Positions 17,160-26,687 are shown, counted from the first letter of the stretch. The stretch is 64,000 bases of DNA from Nostoc sp. HK-01 (GCA_003990705.1 AP018318.1:4405501-4469500), one strand, 5' to 3'. Numbers and translations are program-made. The notes: a model not told the origin generated them from the sequence alone.

Positions 17160-19862
17160 TTAATCTAACTGACTCAAAATGGCATTGACATCAACGCCTA
17201 ACTTTTGACCTAATTTCAACAACTGCCGACACTGACTAGTATCTTCTTTTTTAATTAGGCTGGTTATACAAGCAGGTGCTATCTGACTGTGCAGACAACT
17301 AAAGTAGAGTTCTTGGGAACGATAGAGAGAAATACCCAAGTTGAGTTGATATCCCACATCAATCAATCTTTCTAACAATTGGATATCGGTGGCAAAACTA
17401 CCGTTGGCATCATGTAATAATTGCCAGAGCGATCGCAAAATTAATTGCTCTAGCATTTGCTTACCTTCAGGAATATTTAAGCGACAACGCAGATGTTTAG
17501 CTTCTGTGGCGATCGCTTCTAATTCGACAATGTGATTCCAACAGGATTGCGGTTCAGCAATATCTTGCTCTAGCGATCGCAATGTGGTCATACACCGATA
17601 TCCTAAAGCAATCTCCGCTGCGACTTGCAATTCTTGAGGTACTTCTAACTCATCCCGATGGAATGCCATGAGTACGCCGTAATTTTCTCGGTATGTTTGA
17701 GTATACAGTTGATCTAGTCGGGTCAATGTTTCTTGATTAATTAACCGCATAATTCGATGGCGTTCTTCAGCAAAGAGATTCTGTAAGCTGAAGGTTTCAT
17801 TACCAAATAACTGTGTCATTACCAAAATAGTCTGGGCTGCACTTGCTTGTTGGAGTGCTGTAAACAGTTTTTCTTTAAATTGGCTGTAATCACGTCGCCC
17901 AGTAAACTGTTGAATGCAGCAGTGAAAATCCCAGCCACCTAAATGCAACACAGCAAATACTAAATGTTCGCTTTCCCAAGTAATATCTGAAACTAATTTT
18001 AAATGTCCAACAACCAGAGTCAGCGCTCCCATTCGTTGCAGTTGGTAATCTAACTCATTGGTGGTGTAGCAATAAACCCGCTTTCTGTGAGTGCTGAGTT
18101 TTGAGTGTTGACCGTTACTATTAAACAGCGAAGTAATGGCATAGTGAGCAGCAACTTGCTTGAAGCTGACTTGAGCCGTTAGCACCAAGTGACGATATAT
18201 TTCACCGCCATGTTTGAATAAGTCTACATTACTTGGTGCTAAACCCAGACGTTTGAGGAAGCCTTTTTCTAATTGCACACCAGCCACATCACCCGCCAGT
18301 TCTAACGCACGGGAAGCGTAACGGAGAATCTGAGTTCCTTCTGGGCGAGATAGTTCTTCAAAAAACCAGCCGCAACTGGTGAACATTAATAAAGCATGAC
18401 GCTGCATTTCCAATAAACGCAAAGCATCTACTTGTTCAGCGGCGGTGAGTTTGTGCGTTTGATGACGCGACAAGAAGCGGCTGACATTGGCGCTTGTGCG
18501 ATCGCGGATGACGTTGATATACTCATCTCTGGCTAACCAAGAATCTTTGAAAAATTGCTGGCCATATTCTTCATACACTTCAATTAACTGATCCCGCAGC
18601 CAATTTAAGGCATTACGTAAAGGCCGCCGCCATTTTTGATGCCACACACCCCCTTCACCACCGCAACCACAGTCATCTTGCCATCTATCGACACCGTGAG
18701 CGCAACTCCAAGCAGTGATGGGCTTGAGTTCTACTTCCCAGGTGGGAGGATTTAAGCTGAGGTAATGGGCAAAGTTGGTGACTGTCCAATCGTGACGAGG
18801 AAATTCTTGTGTAAAGGCGTAAGCTAAGGTTTTTTCCGTACCTTTTTTATGATGTCCAAAAGTTTCCCCATCGGTGGCGACAGAAATCAATTGGGCTGGA
18901 CGATGATCTCCTCGCACAGCTGAACCAATGCGTCCAGCCAAGTAATTGGAACTATAAGTAACATCTGTAAAACCCATATCCCGTGATATTGGGCCATCGT
19001 AGAAAAAGATATCGATATAAGGTAGACCTTCTACAGATGCTTCAATACTTTCTGTGGAAGAGACAGTACTCAGCGGTGAAGCTGCAATCTTTAAAGTTGG
19101 CTTCAAGTAGCAACGATAGGGACGGGTGGGATCAATCTGACTACCGCCAACTTCGTACCATTCTGCTTGGGGATCATTTTTAGTTGCTAAAGGACGGCAA
19201 CGCTGTGCTTGCGATGGTGCCAAGATAATGAAACGAATACCTTCAGCAATTAAAGCTTCTATGGTTGCGTAGTCTACACCTGTTTCGGCTAACCATATTC
19301 CTTCGGGATCGCGGCCAAAGCGGGATTTAAAGTCTTCTTTGCCCCAGCGAATTTGCGTATATTTATCCCGTTCGTTAGCCAGAGGCATGATGATGTGATT
19401 ATATACTTGCGCGATCGCATTACCATGACCTTGCAAGCGAGCGGCGCTTTTGGCATCTGCTTCTAATATTCGTTGGTAAACCTCCACATCGTAGCGTTCT
19501 AGCCACGACATCAAGGTAGGGCCAATGTTAAAGCTGAGATACTCGTAATTATTCACGATCCCCATAACTTCGCCTTGATCGTTCAAGATTCTGGCAAAGG
19601 CATTAGGACGATAGCATTCATAGTGAATTCGCTCATTCCAATCATGGAAAGGTGCAGCACTGGGTTGACGCTCAATTGCGTCTAGATAAGGGTTTTCGCG
19701 CGGTGGTTGATAAAAGTGACCATGCACTGTGACATACACACCAGTAGATGTTCTCAGGGGATCATTCTGGTGAGTATTTTGGGCAGTGGGATGATGAGTA
19801 GACGTAGCGCCAGTGCTTCCTGGCAATTCAGCAGCAGAAGTCATGTATGTATATTGATCCAA
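17160..19862 (-). CDS. Glycoside hydrolase family 57 protein with DUF3536 region
   Basis: This 900-residue protein has an N-terminal GH57 barrel: VTVHGHFYQPPRENPY (family start), the likely nucleophile Glu in GIWLAETGVDY near residue 190, and the acid/base Asp in ATDGETFGHHKKG near residue 331. The long helical C-terminal half matches the DUF3536 type. Relatives act on alpha-glucans, but the exact substrate of this subfamily is not established. An odd HSKLSTH insertion near residue 590 (bases 18087-18114) is encoded by an STRR-type sequence and is in frame. The N-terminal 35 residues are Thr/His-rich and unconserved. There is no signal peptide, so a cytoplasmic role in glycogen metabolism is inferred. 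Confidence 0.88.
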   Translation of the reverse strand: MDQYTYMTSAAELPGSTGATSTHHPTAQNTHQNDPLRTSTGVYVTVHGHFYQPPRENPYLDAIERQPSAAPFHDWNERIHYECYRPNAFARILNDQGEVMGIVNNYEYLSFNIGPTLMSWLERYDVEVYQRILEADAKSAARLQGHGNAIAQVYNHIIMPLANERDKYTQIRWGKEDFKSRFGRDPEGIWLAETGVDYATIEALIAEGIRFIILAPSQAQRCRPLATKNDPQAEWYEVGGSQIDPTRPYRCYLKPTLKIAASPLSTVSSTESIEASVEGLPYIDIFFYDGPISRDMGFTDVTYSSNYLAGRIGSAVRGDHRPAQLISVATDGETFGHHKKGTEKTLAYAFTQEFPRHDWTVTNFAHYLSLNPPTWEVELKPITAWSCAHGVDRWQDDCGCGGEGGVWHQKWRRPLRNALNWLRDQLIEVYEEYGQQFFKDSWLARDEYINVIRDRTSANVSRFLSRHQTHKLTAAEQVDALRLLEMQRHALLMFTSCGWFFEELSRPEGTQILRYASRALELAGDVAGVQLEKGFLKRLGLAPSNVDLFKHGGEIYRHLVLTAQVSFKQVAAHYAITSLFNSNGQHSKLSTHRKRVYCYTTNELDYQLQRMGALTLVVGHLKLVSDITWESEHLVFAVLHLGGWDFHCCIQQFTGRRDYSQFKEKLFTALQQASAAQTILVMTQLFGNETFSLQNLFAEERHRIMRLINQETLTRLDQLYTQTYRENYGVLMAFHRDELEVPQELQVAAEIALGYRCMTTLRSLEQDIAEPQSCWNHIVELEAIATEAKHLRCRLNIPEGKQMLEQLILRSLWQLLHDANGSFATDIQLLERLIDVGYQLNLGISLYRSQELYFSCLHSQIAPACITSLIKKEDTSQCRQLLKLGQKLGVDVNAILSQLD
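18087..18114. repeat. STRR-type sequence inside the GH57 coding region
   Basis: On the coding strand this reads CGGTCAACACTCAAAACTCAG and continues CACTCAC, the same family of heptamers as at 5124-5163. It encodes part of NGQHSKLSTH within the helical C-terminal half. Confidence 0.55.
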
Positions 19863-20537
19863 AATAAAAAACTTTTAGTAACGCGCAAAGCGTTGTATGC
19901 CAACCTCATATACACAGGGTTGATGACAAAATCCGGTATAGACTAAAACTATGTGTCTAGGATACAGTCTAATTCCTGAGAAAGCAGTCTGACTAGAGTG
20001 GGAAATCTGCGTTATTTGATGGCTGTTTCTCAAGTATCACTAAATTCTTAACCATCTAACAACACCTTTATTAAGGTTTTTACTTTGGCAGTTCCAATGC
20101 CACTAAAAATTTCATTGTCTTCTAATCTATTAAACTCGATTTTTTGTGTAGTTTACTACTGTCAAACTGATATTTTTGCTACAAAAGATTGCAAAAAATC
20201 TGTAAAACGCAATTTTAATTTACATAATCTCACAAAACTAATTTTTATCAAGAAAGCTGAGTTTAGTAAATTCTCTCAATGGGTTAACTGATGGTTGAGA
20301 GTATCCTATTGGAGTGCTGAGTTATGTGTACTGCGGAGGATGAGAAAGATAAGCCAGATCGGAAAGAATAATTCAGGATTTAGAGAAGGGTGTAAGGGAG
20401 TAGATATTCAAAACCCTGACACACCAGTCTCCACAAATATTTTTTGTGCGTAAGTCCTACCTGAGTCCCTTAACTTTCTCATTTTCCCCATACTTGATTC
20501 AGCATTTTTCTAGGATAACTTTTACTGAAGTAACCAA
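19863..20537. other. Divergent intergenic region between GH57 and cax genes
   Basis: No protein-like frame was found in these 675 bp. The sequence is AT-rich with an STRR-like GAGTGCTGAGT near 20312. Promoters for both divergent genes are expected here but were not resolved. Confidence 0.4.
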
Positions 20538-21629
20538 ATGTCAGTTAAAAACATTGTTTTTTTCGTGCTGTTACTGTTTATTCCAGTTTCATTGGCGGCT
20601 CATTTTCTTGAATGGGGAGATTTAATCGTATTTGTCGCCGCTGGTTTAGCTATTTTGCCTTTAGCGGCTTGGATGGGGACAGCCACTGAAGAAATTGCAG
20701 TGGTGGTAGGCCCAACACTAGGAGGATTATTAAACGCCACCTTTGGTAATGCGACAGAGTTGATCATTGCTTTAATAGCTTTGAATGCTGGACTGGTCAA
20801 TGTAGTTAAAGCCAGTATTACAGGCTCGATTGTCAGTAACTTATTGCTGGTGATGGGTCTTTCGATGTTTTTGGGAGGACTACGCCACAAAGAACAAACA
20901 TTTCAGCCGATTGTAGCGCGGGTGAATGCAGCCTCGATGAATTTGGCGGTGATTGCGATTTTGCTACCAACGGCTATGAATTATACTTCTCAAGGCATTA
21001 ACGAACAAACCTTACAACATCTTTCCCTGGCTGTGGCAGTGGTGTTAATTTTGGTCTACGCCTTAACGCTGCTGTTTTCCATGAGAACCCACGCCTATCT
21101 GTATGACGTGGGTGTTGCTGAGGCGGAAGACAAGGAAGATTCCCACGAAAAACCCAATATTTGGTTGTGGACTGGTGTGTTGTTAGTATGTACCTTGCTA
21201 GTCGCACTCGAATCAGAAATGCTGGTTGATTCTTTAGAAGTCGCCACATCTCAGCTGGGTTTAACAGCATTGTTTACAGGTGTAATTTTAGTTCCCATTG
21301 TGGGTAATGCCGCAGAACATGCCACGGCTGTTACCGTCGCTATGAAAGATAAGATGGATCTGTCTGTATCTGTGGCGGTGGGTTCCAGTATGCAGATTGC
21401 TTTATTTGTAGCCCCAGTATTAGTAATAGCTGGGTGGGTACTTGGTAAACCAATGGATTTAGATTTTAATCCTTTTGAATTAGTAGCTGTGGCTGTGTCG
21501 GTATTAATTGCTAACAGTATTAGTTCTGATGGTAAATCTAATTGGTTGGAAGGCATTTTGCTGTTAGCTGCATATACAGTTTTAGGCTTTGCTTTTTACT
21601 TCCATCCCGTTATTAGCAGCATTGGATAG
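20538..21629 (+). CDS. Ca2+/H+ (cation/proton) antiporter, CaCA/CAX family
   Basis: The 363-residue protein has about 11 hydrophobic segments in two homologous halves. Each half carries the CAX signature: GNATELIIALIAL in the first (about residue 75) and GNAAEHATAVTVA in the second (about 255), with the conserved GNxxE acidic residues that bind the cation. SGSIVSNLLL-like TGSIVSNLLLVMG and VGSSMQIALFVAP follow each half. An acidic stretch EAEDKEDSHEK separates the halves. It exports Ca2+ in exchange for protons at the plasma membrane. The gene is monocistronic. Confidence 0.93.
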   Translation: MSVKNIVFFVLLLFIPVSLAAHFLEWGDLIVFVAAGLAILPLAAWMGTATEEIAVVVGPTLGGLLNATFGNATELIIALIALNAGLVNVVKASITGSIVSNLLLVMGLSMFLGGLRHKEQTFQPIVARVNAASMNLAVIAILLPTAMNYTSQGINEQTLQHLSLAVAVVLILVYALTLLFSMRTHAYLYDVGVAEAEDKEDSHEKPNIWLWTGVLLVCTLLVALESEMLVDSLEVATSQLGLTALFTGVILVPIVGNAAEHATAVTVAMKDKMDLSVSVAVGSSMQIALFVAPVLVIAGWVLGKPMDLDFNPFELVAVAVSVLIANSISSDGKSNWLEGILLLAAYTVLGFAFYFHPVISSIG

Positions 21630-21901
21630 TGACAGTTATCAGATAGCGATCGCTTGTTACTTTTATACAGCGATCGCTTCTGTTGATCGGTAGAGTTAAT
21701 TTGATATTTTGTTTGCTGTGTAACCATAATTTTGTATCTTCATCAATTCTAAAAAATAAAGTAATTTTCTTATTCAAATCTTATTAACCGTGAGAGATAC
21801 TGCTTAAGATAGAACAATTTTTTTATGATCTAGAGTTTATTATTTTCAAGGAAAGCAGAGACATAAAAAAAGTAGACAAGTCATAATCGATTGTGTAAGG
21901 C
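21630..21901. other. Short spacer with paired HIP1 octamers
   Basis: No coding frame was found. The paired HIP1 structure at 21645-21678 lies just after the antiporter gene; the remainder is AT-rich. Confidence 0.4.
21645..21678. repeat. Two HIP1 octamers forming an inverted pair
   Basis: AGCGATCGCT occurs twice 24 bp apart, centred at 21650 and 21674. Because each unit is self-palindromic the pair can form a 10-bp stem, and it follows the antiporter stop by 16 bp, so it may serve as a 3' hairpin. Confidence 0.5.
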
Positions 21902-22645
21902 ATGATTGAGCATCGTCTGGCGATCGCATCTATTTCTCGTCACCCAAAATTATTATATTTTTTTATTTTTAGGACACACCATTCCGGAACCACGAAAATT
22001 TTTCTGTCAAAGGAAATATGGGTGTTAATAACATCAAAAACAATGAGTGATATTGTCCTGCTGATGACGGGTATGTTAATTGCAAAACAACCATCTCCGT
22101 CTCATATAAACCAGCAGCCTGTAATTCAGCTAGACAATGGCGTGCAGAAAACACCACAGGGGCAGTCATCTCAATTTGATCCAGATTCAAATATCGCGCC
22201 ATCTGAATTCACGCAGCTTAAAGAAAATCCTCAAGCTACTCTCGTAGCTTTTAATTCTGAGCCTGAAAAAATTCTAGTCAAAAAAACAGAGAAAAAACCT
22301 ACTAAAGACTTATATAGCTTATCTGAATTTAAAAATTTTCAGCCTGTAAATGTCAAATTCCCACGTTCACAACGCCTGATATCTCAACAACTTAATGATG
22401 AAGAAATTCTGTTAGCCAGGGCTTCAAGATTTTCTGGACGAACTTTACCTAATCTACGTTTTGGTAATTCCGGTTTAGCTGTCAGAGTTTTGCAAAAGCT
22501 ACTCATAGCTAACGGCTATGCGATGCGCGTCGATGGGGTTTATGGGGCGGTGACAGAAAGTGCGGTGAAAGCTTTTCAAAGCCGTCGCAACTTAATCACA
22601 GATGGGATAGTTGGGCCAAGAACTTGGTTGTATTTGACAAGATAA
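21902..22645 (+). CDS. Peptidoglycan-binding (PGRP-type helical repeat) domain protein
   Basis: Residues about 183-246 form a PG_binding_1 domain: LPNLRFGNSGLAVRVLQKLL, GYAMRVDGVYGAVTESAVKA and FQSRRNLITDGIVGPRTWL. The preceding region is low-complexity, Gln/Pro-rich and probably disordered. The start is unclear: the open frame begins at ATG 21902, but ATG 22043 (MSDIVLLMTGMLIAK) is an alternative that leaves 200 residues; neither has a strong RBS. The hydrophobic stretch near MSDIVLLMTG could be a weak membrane anchor. It probably binds the cell wall. A STRR inverted pair follows the gene. Confidence 0.72.
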   Translation: MIEHRLAIASISRHPKLLYFFIFRTHHSGTTKIFLSKEIWVLITSKTMSDIVLLMTGMLIAKQPSPSHINQQPVIQLDNGVQKTPQGQSSQFDPDSNIAPSEFTQLKENPQATLVAFNSEPEKILVKKTEKKPTKDLYSLSEFKNFQPVNVKFPRSQRLISQQLNDEEILLARASRFSGRTLPNLRFGNSGLAVRVLQKLLIANGYAMRVDGVYGAVTESAVKAFQSRRNLITDGIVGPRTWLYLTR

Positions 22646-22650
22646 TTAAG

Positions 22651-22703
22651 AGTCAATAGTCAATAGTCAATGGTTTTTAATATTAACTATTGACTATTGA
22701 CTA
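22651..22703. repeat. STRR inverted array between convergent genes
   Basis: GAGTCAATAGTCAATAGTCAA on the left faces TTAACTATTGACTATTGACT on the right, separated by an AT-rich loop. The arms can pair over about 17 bp, so the array may act as a bidirectional transcription stop between the convergent peptidoglycan-binding and susA genes. Confidence 0.65.
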
Positions 22704-22704
22704 A

Positions 22705-25125
22705 TTACCGATATTTATGCTGTTCTAGAAGTTGTTGCGCTCTGGGTTTGTAGATTAAATAAAACAAACTTTCTAGATAGCGTAATAAATCCTCGCGGTT
22801 TTCTTTAGATGTAAAGTTCCAGAAACCGTAAATTCTGGCTAAAGATAACAGCTTTGTCGTGTGAATTTTCCAAGTATATGTAGTGTAAACTCGGTCAATT
22901 GCTTTTTGAGAAACTGTTTCCCAATACTCAGGATTTTGTTCACATTTAGTCACAAAATCTAATACTTTTGTGGCTGTTTCTGTTAAATTCGTGGGGTTAA
23001 TGTAAAATCCGTTAACTTTATCTTGAATGATTTCTAAAGGCCCTCCAAATTGAGTGGCAAAATTAGGTAATCCAGAAATCATTGATTCTAAAATTGTTAA
23101 ACCAAAGGCTTCAAATAAAGCTGGTTGGACAAAAATACCTTTACGGTCAGCAATCACGCGATAGATTTCGCCAGAATCACTTTTTGATAGACGTACACCT
23201 AACCAGCGAATTTTGCCGTGAAGATTGTATTCATCAATAATGTGATAAAGTTTGACAATTTCATCGCGTTCTTCATTATCATCTGATTCTTCGGTGCGTA
23301 ACTTACCTGCCACTAAAATTAAGTTACAATGCTCTTGCAAATCTTTGCTTTGACCGAAACATTCGGCTAAACCAGTTAAGTTTTTAATGCGGTCGAGACG
23401 CGCCATTGAAAATATCGGTCGTTTGTTGGGGTCATCGAGTTTACCAAAAATTTGACTGGAATCTTCTAGGGTAAATAACATTTCGTCCAACCGCAAGCGA
23501 TCGCTTTCTACTCTGTCTTGATTTCGGGTATAAGGGAAGTAATAATTCTCGTTTACCCCAGGCGGAACAACATTAAATTTAGGACTAAATAATTCAATGC
23601 CATTCACTACATGATATAACTCAGGCATGGTGAAGCATTTATAAGATTCATATTGTCCAACACTATCAGGTGTGCCGACAATTTCTTGGTAAGTGCTGCT
23701 GACGACAAAGTTAGCCGCATTCATGGCGATCAAATCAGCAGTAAATTGTAAGGAGAAATGATATTTCTCATCTAAATCTTGCCAGTAAAGATTACTAAAT
23801 AAGTATTTGGATTTTTCTAAAGCATGGGCGATATTACACTGGGTAACTTTCATTCGTCGCGCCAACAGAAAGGCGACTAAGTTCCCATCAGTATAGTTAC
23901 CCACAATCAAGTCTGGTTTACCTTGGAATTCAGCTAACAGTTCTCTTTCTGAGTCAATGGCGAAGGTTTCTAAATAAGGCCAAAACTCAAATCGAGAAAT
24001 CCAGTTTTGCGTCATGTTGGGATTAAAGTCCCGCAAGGGTACACGCAAAATCCACGCATTATCTGTACCGTAGACTTTCTCTAATCTTTCGTTACATAAA
24101 GTACCATCGCTATTAGGAATCAAGCGCGAGAGGATAATTACTTTTGGTTTAACGTTGATTCCGTCTAAACCAGCAAGTAAAACATCTTCTTGTAGTTGCT
24201 TTTCTAAATTTCTGGCCTGGTCGAGAACATAAACAACTTGACCACCTGTATCGGGTCTTCCTAAAACGCCTTCTTGGCCAAACCAACCGTGTGCGGAAAC
24301 TAAGACGATTCTAAAAATCATCGGGACACGGGAAATAAATGCTTCTAAGGTTTGGGGGTCGGGTGAGTCAATTAATTCATCTAAAATATTGAGAGTTTCT
24401 TGTACCCGTTGCGCGGTGTTTCCCCAACCCGGTTCAAAACCCATCGTTTGCAATTGAAAGCGGAATTCATCGTAGGGTTCATCACTAGGCCGTTCGGTGA
24501 CAAATGCGATCGCTTTTTTAACTTGTTGCGATAGTTGCTGCTGTGATTGAATCCGATTATTAATTAGTAGTTGAATACCGTTATATTGATGCAGGCGTAA
24601 GAAACTAAATAAGCTTTCTAGCCATTGTTTGGGGTCTTGGAAGAGTTTGCTAGAAAGATAACGATTGAGATATTGTACGCCCTTACCAATATTTTTGGGG
24701 TCGCGGATGACTGGTGTGTAATCGTAAAAAGGGCCAAAGTCTAATTCTAGCAAGTCGCCTTCGTTGGGATGATATTTGTTGACGAGGCGATCGCGCAAAT
24801 CCAGCAGTTCTTGTACTGTCATTGCTTCTACACTCAAATCTGCTGTCACCCGATAAATTTCTTGACTAGCAATATGAGGACGGATAATAAAACAGAAATT
24901 GGAATCTTCTTGAATAATTTCTTGAGTGTAGTAGAGGAGTTTCCCTAAGAGCGAAAAAGTATATAACTTTTCTGGCTGCTCGTTTTTAGCGCAGTATTCA
25001 CTATATACGTGCAGTATGTCATTCCGCAGCAAGTAATTTTTTTCTTGCTGACGTAATTGACTAACGAAAGCACGTAAATCATTTTTTTCTTCACTCTCTA
25101 GAACTGCTTGAATCAATTCAGACAT
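22705..25125 (-). CDS. susA: Sucrose synthase
   Basis: The 806-residue product has the length and order of cyanobacterial sucrose synthase: an N-terminal regulatory region (to about 260) followed by a GT-B glycosyltransferase. Seen are GGQVVYVLDQARNLEKQL, SARLDRIKNLTGLAE-type MARLDRIKNL, and the nucleotide-sugar site FEAFGLTILESMISGLPNFA with its E-x7-E pair. It cleaves sucrose with UDP or ADP to fructose and UDP/ADP-glucose, linking sucrose to glycogen and, in this group, to diazotrophic carbon flow. The start MSELIQAVLESEEKN at 25125 has GAGG 7 nt upstream and is preferred over an in-frame ATG 30 bp earlier. Confidence 0.95.
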   Translation of the reverse strand: MSELIQAVLESEEKNDLRAFVSQLRQQEKNYLLRNDILHVYSEYCAKNEQPEKLYTFSLLGKLLYYTQEIIQEDSNFCFIIRPHIASQEIYRVTADLSVEAMTVQELLDLRDRLVNKYHPNEGDLLELDFGPFYDYTPVIRDPKNIGKGVQYLNRYLSSKLFQDPKQWLESLFSFLRLHQYNGIQLLINNRIQSQQQLSQQVKKAIAFVTERPSDEPYDEFRFQLQTMGFEPGWGNTAQRVQETLNILDELIDSPDPQTLEAFISRVPMIFRIVLVSAHGWFGQEGVLGRPDTGGQVVYVLDQARNLEKQLQEDVLLAGLDGINVKPKVIILSRLIPNSDGTLCNERLEKVYGTDNAWILRVPLRDFNPNMTQNWISRFEFWPYLETFAIDSERELLAEFQGKPDLIVGNYTDGNLVAFLLARRMKVTQCNIAHALEKSKYLFSNLYWQDLDEKYHFSLQFTADLIAMNAANFVVSSTYQEIVGTPDSVGQYESYKCFTMPELYHVVNGIELFSPKFNVVPPGVNENYYFPYTRNQDRVESDRLRLDEMLFTLEDSSQIFGKLDDPNKRPIFSMARLDRIKNLTGLAECFGQSKDLQEHCNLILVAGKLRTEESDDNEERDEIVKLYHIIDEYNLHGKIRWLGVRLSKSDSGEIYRVIADRKGIFVQPALFEAFGLTILESMISGLPNFATQFGGPLEIIQDKVNGFYINPTNLTETATKVLDFVTKCEQNPEYWETVSQKAIDRVYTTYTWKIHTTKLLSLARIYGFWNFTSKENREDLLRYLESLFYLIYKPRAQQLLEQHKYR

Positions 25126-25676
25126 ACTCACCTCAAAATAAATAGGTACAAACACAAATAAACACAGATAAACTTTTCTATCTGTGTTTCTCTACTTATG
25201 CCCTTCATTCCTGTTCTTCTTTACTCAAAGTACCGAGAACTCAGTATTATTCCCTCTAACTAAAGACGGACAATTTTCCTAACTTGAGGATGATTCAGTT
25301 TATCTAATGCTTTCACTGCCTGAATTCTAAAATATTGGCAATTTTTATCCACAAGCTATCTCTCGATAGATTCTGAGCATTTTTATGTAGGTTGATGAGT
25401 AGAAAAAGTTAATTTAAAATTAAATTAGTTTTTATTTTACAATAAAAAATTAATACTTATCTTTAGTCAGTATACTAGTTATTGTCTATACACTTTGTTA
25501 CAACTTACTGTATTAGTAATCAATTCGAGTTTAACTTTTATTAATTGACTAAATTTTCACCAGAAAACAAGCAACAAAAGTTAATCTTTTTATGTTGATG
25601 CTAACAATGAGTTTAAACTTAAATCAAATAAAATCAACTTTTGATATTAGTTAAATTAATTCCAATTCGTCTTAGC
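25126..25676. other. Upstream region of susA
   Basis: This AT-rich interval of 551 bp should contain the susA promoter; no exact NtcA site (GTA-N8-TAC) was found by eye. A possible HEAT-repeat gene remnant lies inside it at 25260-25352. Confidence 0.4.
25260..25352 (-). pseudogene. Possible remnant of a HEAT-repeat protein gene
   Basis: A GTG-started minus-strand frame of 30 codons reads CQYFRIQAVKALDKLNHPQ followed by VRKIVRL and stop. The pattern resembles one HEAT/PBS-lyase repeat of the kind found in phycobilin lyases and related cyanobacterial proteins. It has no RBS and the upstream frame is closed by a stop, so if the resemblance is real it is a decayed C-terminal fragment. Low confidence. 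Confidence 0.3.
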
Positions 25677-25682
25677 TATAAT
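25677..25682 (+). promoter_or_regulatory. -10 box of the 38-residue membrane protein gene
   Basis: An exact TATAAT lies 35 bp before the start codon of the small gene at 25717. A matching -35 at standard spacing is not evident. Confidence 0.45.
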
Positions 25683-25716
25683 TGCACCACAAGTAATTAA
25701 ACCAGGGACGGTGTAT

Positions 25717-25833
25717 ATGCAAGACCATTCGCATAAATTAACAACTACCGACCACAGCATAGGCAATATCTTGATTATTTCATTCATGGTATTCTGTGGC
25801 ATGACTTTTATCTTTCTTTTAGGAATTTTCTAA
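25717..25833 (+). CDS. Small single-pass membrane protein (38 residues), unannotated type
   Basis: The frame MQDHSHKLTTTDHSIG continues with a hydrophobic stretch (ILIISFMVFCGMTFIFLLGI) that is one full membrane segment at about residues 18-37. It is a complete transcription unit: consensus -10 box at 25677, Shine-Dalgarno AGGGA 8 nt before ATG, and a perfect intrinsic terminator at 25863-25895. The N-terminus is His/Thr-rich and presumably cytoplasmic or lumenal. I do not recognise the family. The size is typical of photosystem or cytochrome accessory subunits and small stress proteins, but no assignment is justified. Confidence 0.65.
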   Translation: MQDHSHKLTTTDHSIGNILIISFMVFCGMTFIFLLGIF

Positions 25834-25862
25834 TAGTGATTTTTGCGAATAAAAAATTGATT

Positions 25863-25895
25863 GGGAAGCAAAAAACTAAATTTGCTTCCCTTTTT
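25863..25895 (+). terminator. Intrinsic terminator of the 38-residue protein gene
   Basis: A perfect 10-bp stem GGGAAGCAAA / TTTGCTTCCC with an 8-nt loop runs straight into TTTTT. It begins 30 bp after the stop codon. Confidence 0.88.
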
Positions 25896-26104
25896 AATGT
25901 TATGTCCCTCTTCAGCAAGATTAAATAAGTTGTTGTGCATTTAAGTTGTTTGCTTGAGGCTGTTATTTGCCAATAATAATGACAACCCTTATGAGTGGTT
26001 ATTTATTAAAATTAAAGTTTTGACAAAACTATAACCAGAATTACCAAAACTACATTTGGCTATTCCGGTTTACACTATTGATCTTAGTAATTTATATTAA
26101 TCAG

Positions 26105-26178
26105 GGCGAACGATGGGAATTGAACCCACGAATGGTGGTACCACAAACCACTGCCTTAACCACTTGGCTACGCTCGCC
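26105..26178 (-). tRNA. tRNA-His (GTG anticodon)
   Basis: The reverse strand reads as a complete cloverleaf: an eight-base acceptor GGCGAGCG pairing with CGTTCGCC, D-arm GCC/GGC, anticodon arm GTGGT-TTGTGGT-ACCAC with anticodon GTG, and T-arm around GTTCAATTC. The extra G at position -1 paired with C73 is the hallmark of bacterial tRNA-His. CCA is not encoded. The short protein frame across it is an artefact. Confidence 0.95.
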
Positions 26179-26306
26179 ATTTACCCATCGATTAATTAAT
26201 ATAGCACCTATCTCGTTATCGAGCAAGCATTTTTTAAGAGGAACGGACTTTGCTAATGTTTAGTCCTAGGACTCTAATAACTAATTAGATATGACGGTAA
26301 GACAAT

Positions 26307-26687
26307 ATGAAGCTCTTGACTATTATGGCATTGGCGATCGCTACAAGTATGGCTGTAGTTGGCGTAGCAATGTCTAAAACCAATCCTACTCCTGATGAGT
26401 ATGAAGAGTATGCAGTACATCGACTAACACAATATTTAAAAAGTAATGTGTGTAAAAAAACATCTAAGCTAATTGAAAGTTTACTGAATTCTAGTTGTGA
26501 CAAACTAGTTGATTCCACTAATCCACAAATGCGTGAGTTGTTGGCTAAAACAACGGAACGGCAGGACTTTTTCTTGTTTAGTGTGTATCGGACAGATTTA
26601 ACCCTTGGTGTTTGGCTACCTGGGTATAAATTTGAAACGGTGGGAGCTTTTCATAATTTTTATACTTACAGCGCGGAAGAGCAATAA
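26307..26687 (+). CDS. DUF4359-like exported small protein
   Basis: The 126-residue protein begins with a hydrophobic signal or anchor (MKLLTIMALAIATSMAVVGV) followed by AMSKTNPTPDEYEEYAVHRL and two cysteines (SNVCKK, NSSCDKL). The C-terminal half (RQDFFLFSVYRTDL, WLPGYKFETVGAFHNFYTY) matches my recollection of the cyanobacterial DUF4359 family. The two cysteines could form a disulfide outside the cytoplasm, which is inferred. The function is unknown. The gene stands between tRNA-His and the sirohydrochlorin chelatase gene, with a 59-bp gap to the latter. Confidence 0.75.
   Translation: MKLLTIMALAIATSMAVVGVAMSKTNPTPDEYEEYAVHRLTQYLKSNVCKKTSKLIESLLNSSCDKLVDSTNPQMRELLAKTTERQDFFLFSVYRTDLTLGVWLPGYKFETVGAFHNFYTYSAEEQ

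Noticed and set aside
20085-20291. 68-codon plus-strand frame before the antiporter gene
   Set aside because: AT-rich composition-driven translation, no RBS and no recognisable pattern.
22654-22700. STRR array considered as a CRISPR-like repeat
   Set aside because: Heptamers are contiguous with no unique spacers; they form inverted arms instead.
26078-26263. 61-codon frame reading GERWELNPRMVV
   Set aside because: It lies across tRNA-His; this peptide is a familiar artefact of tRNA sequence.
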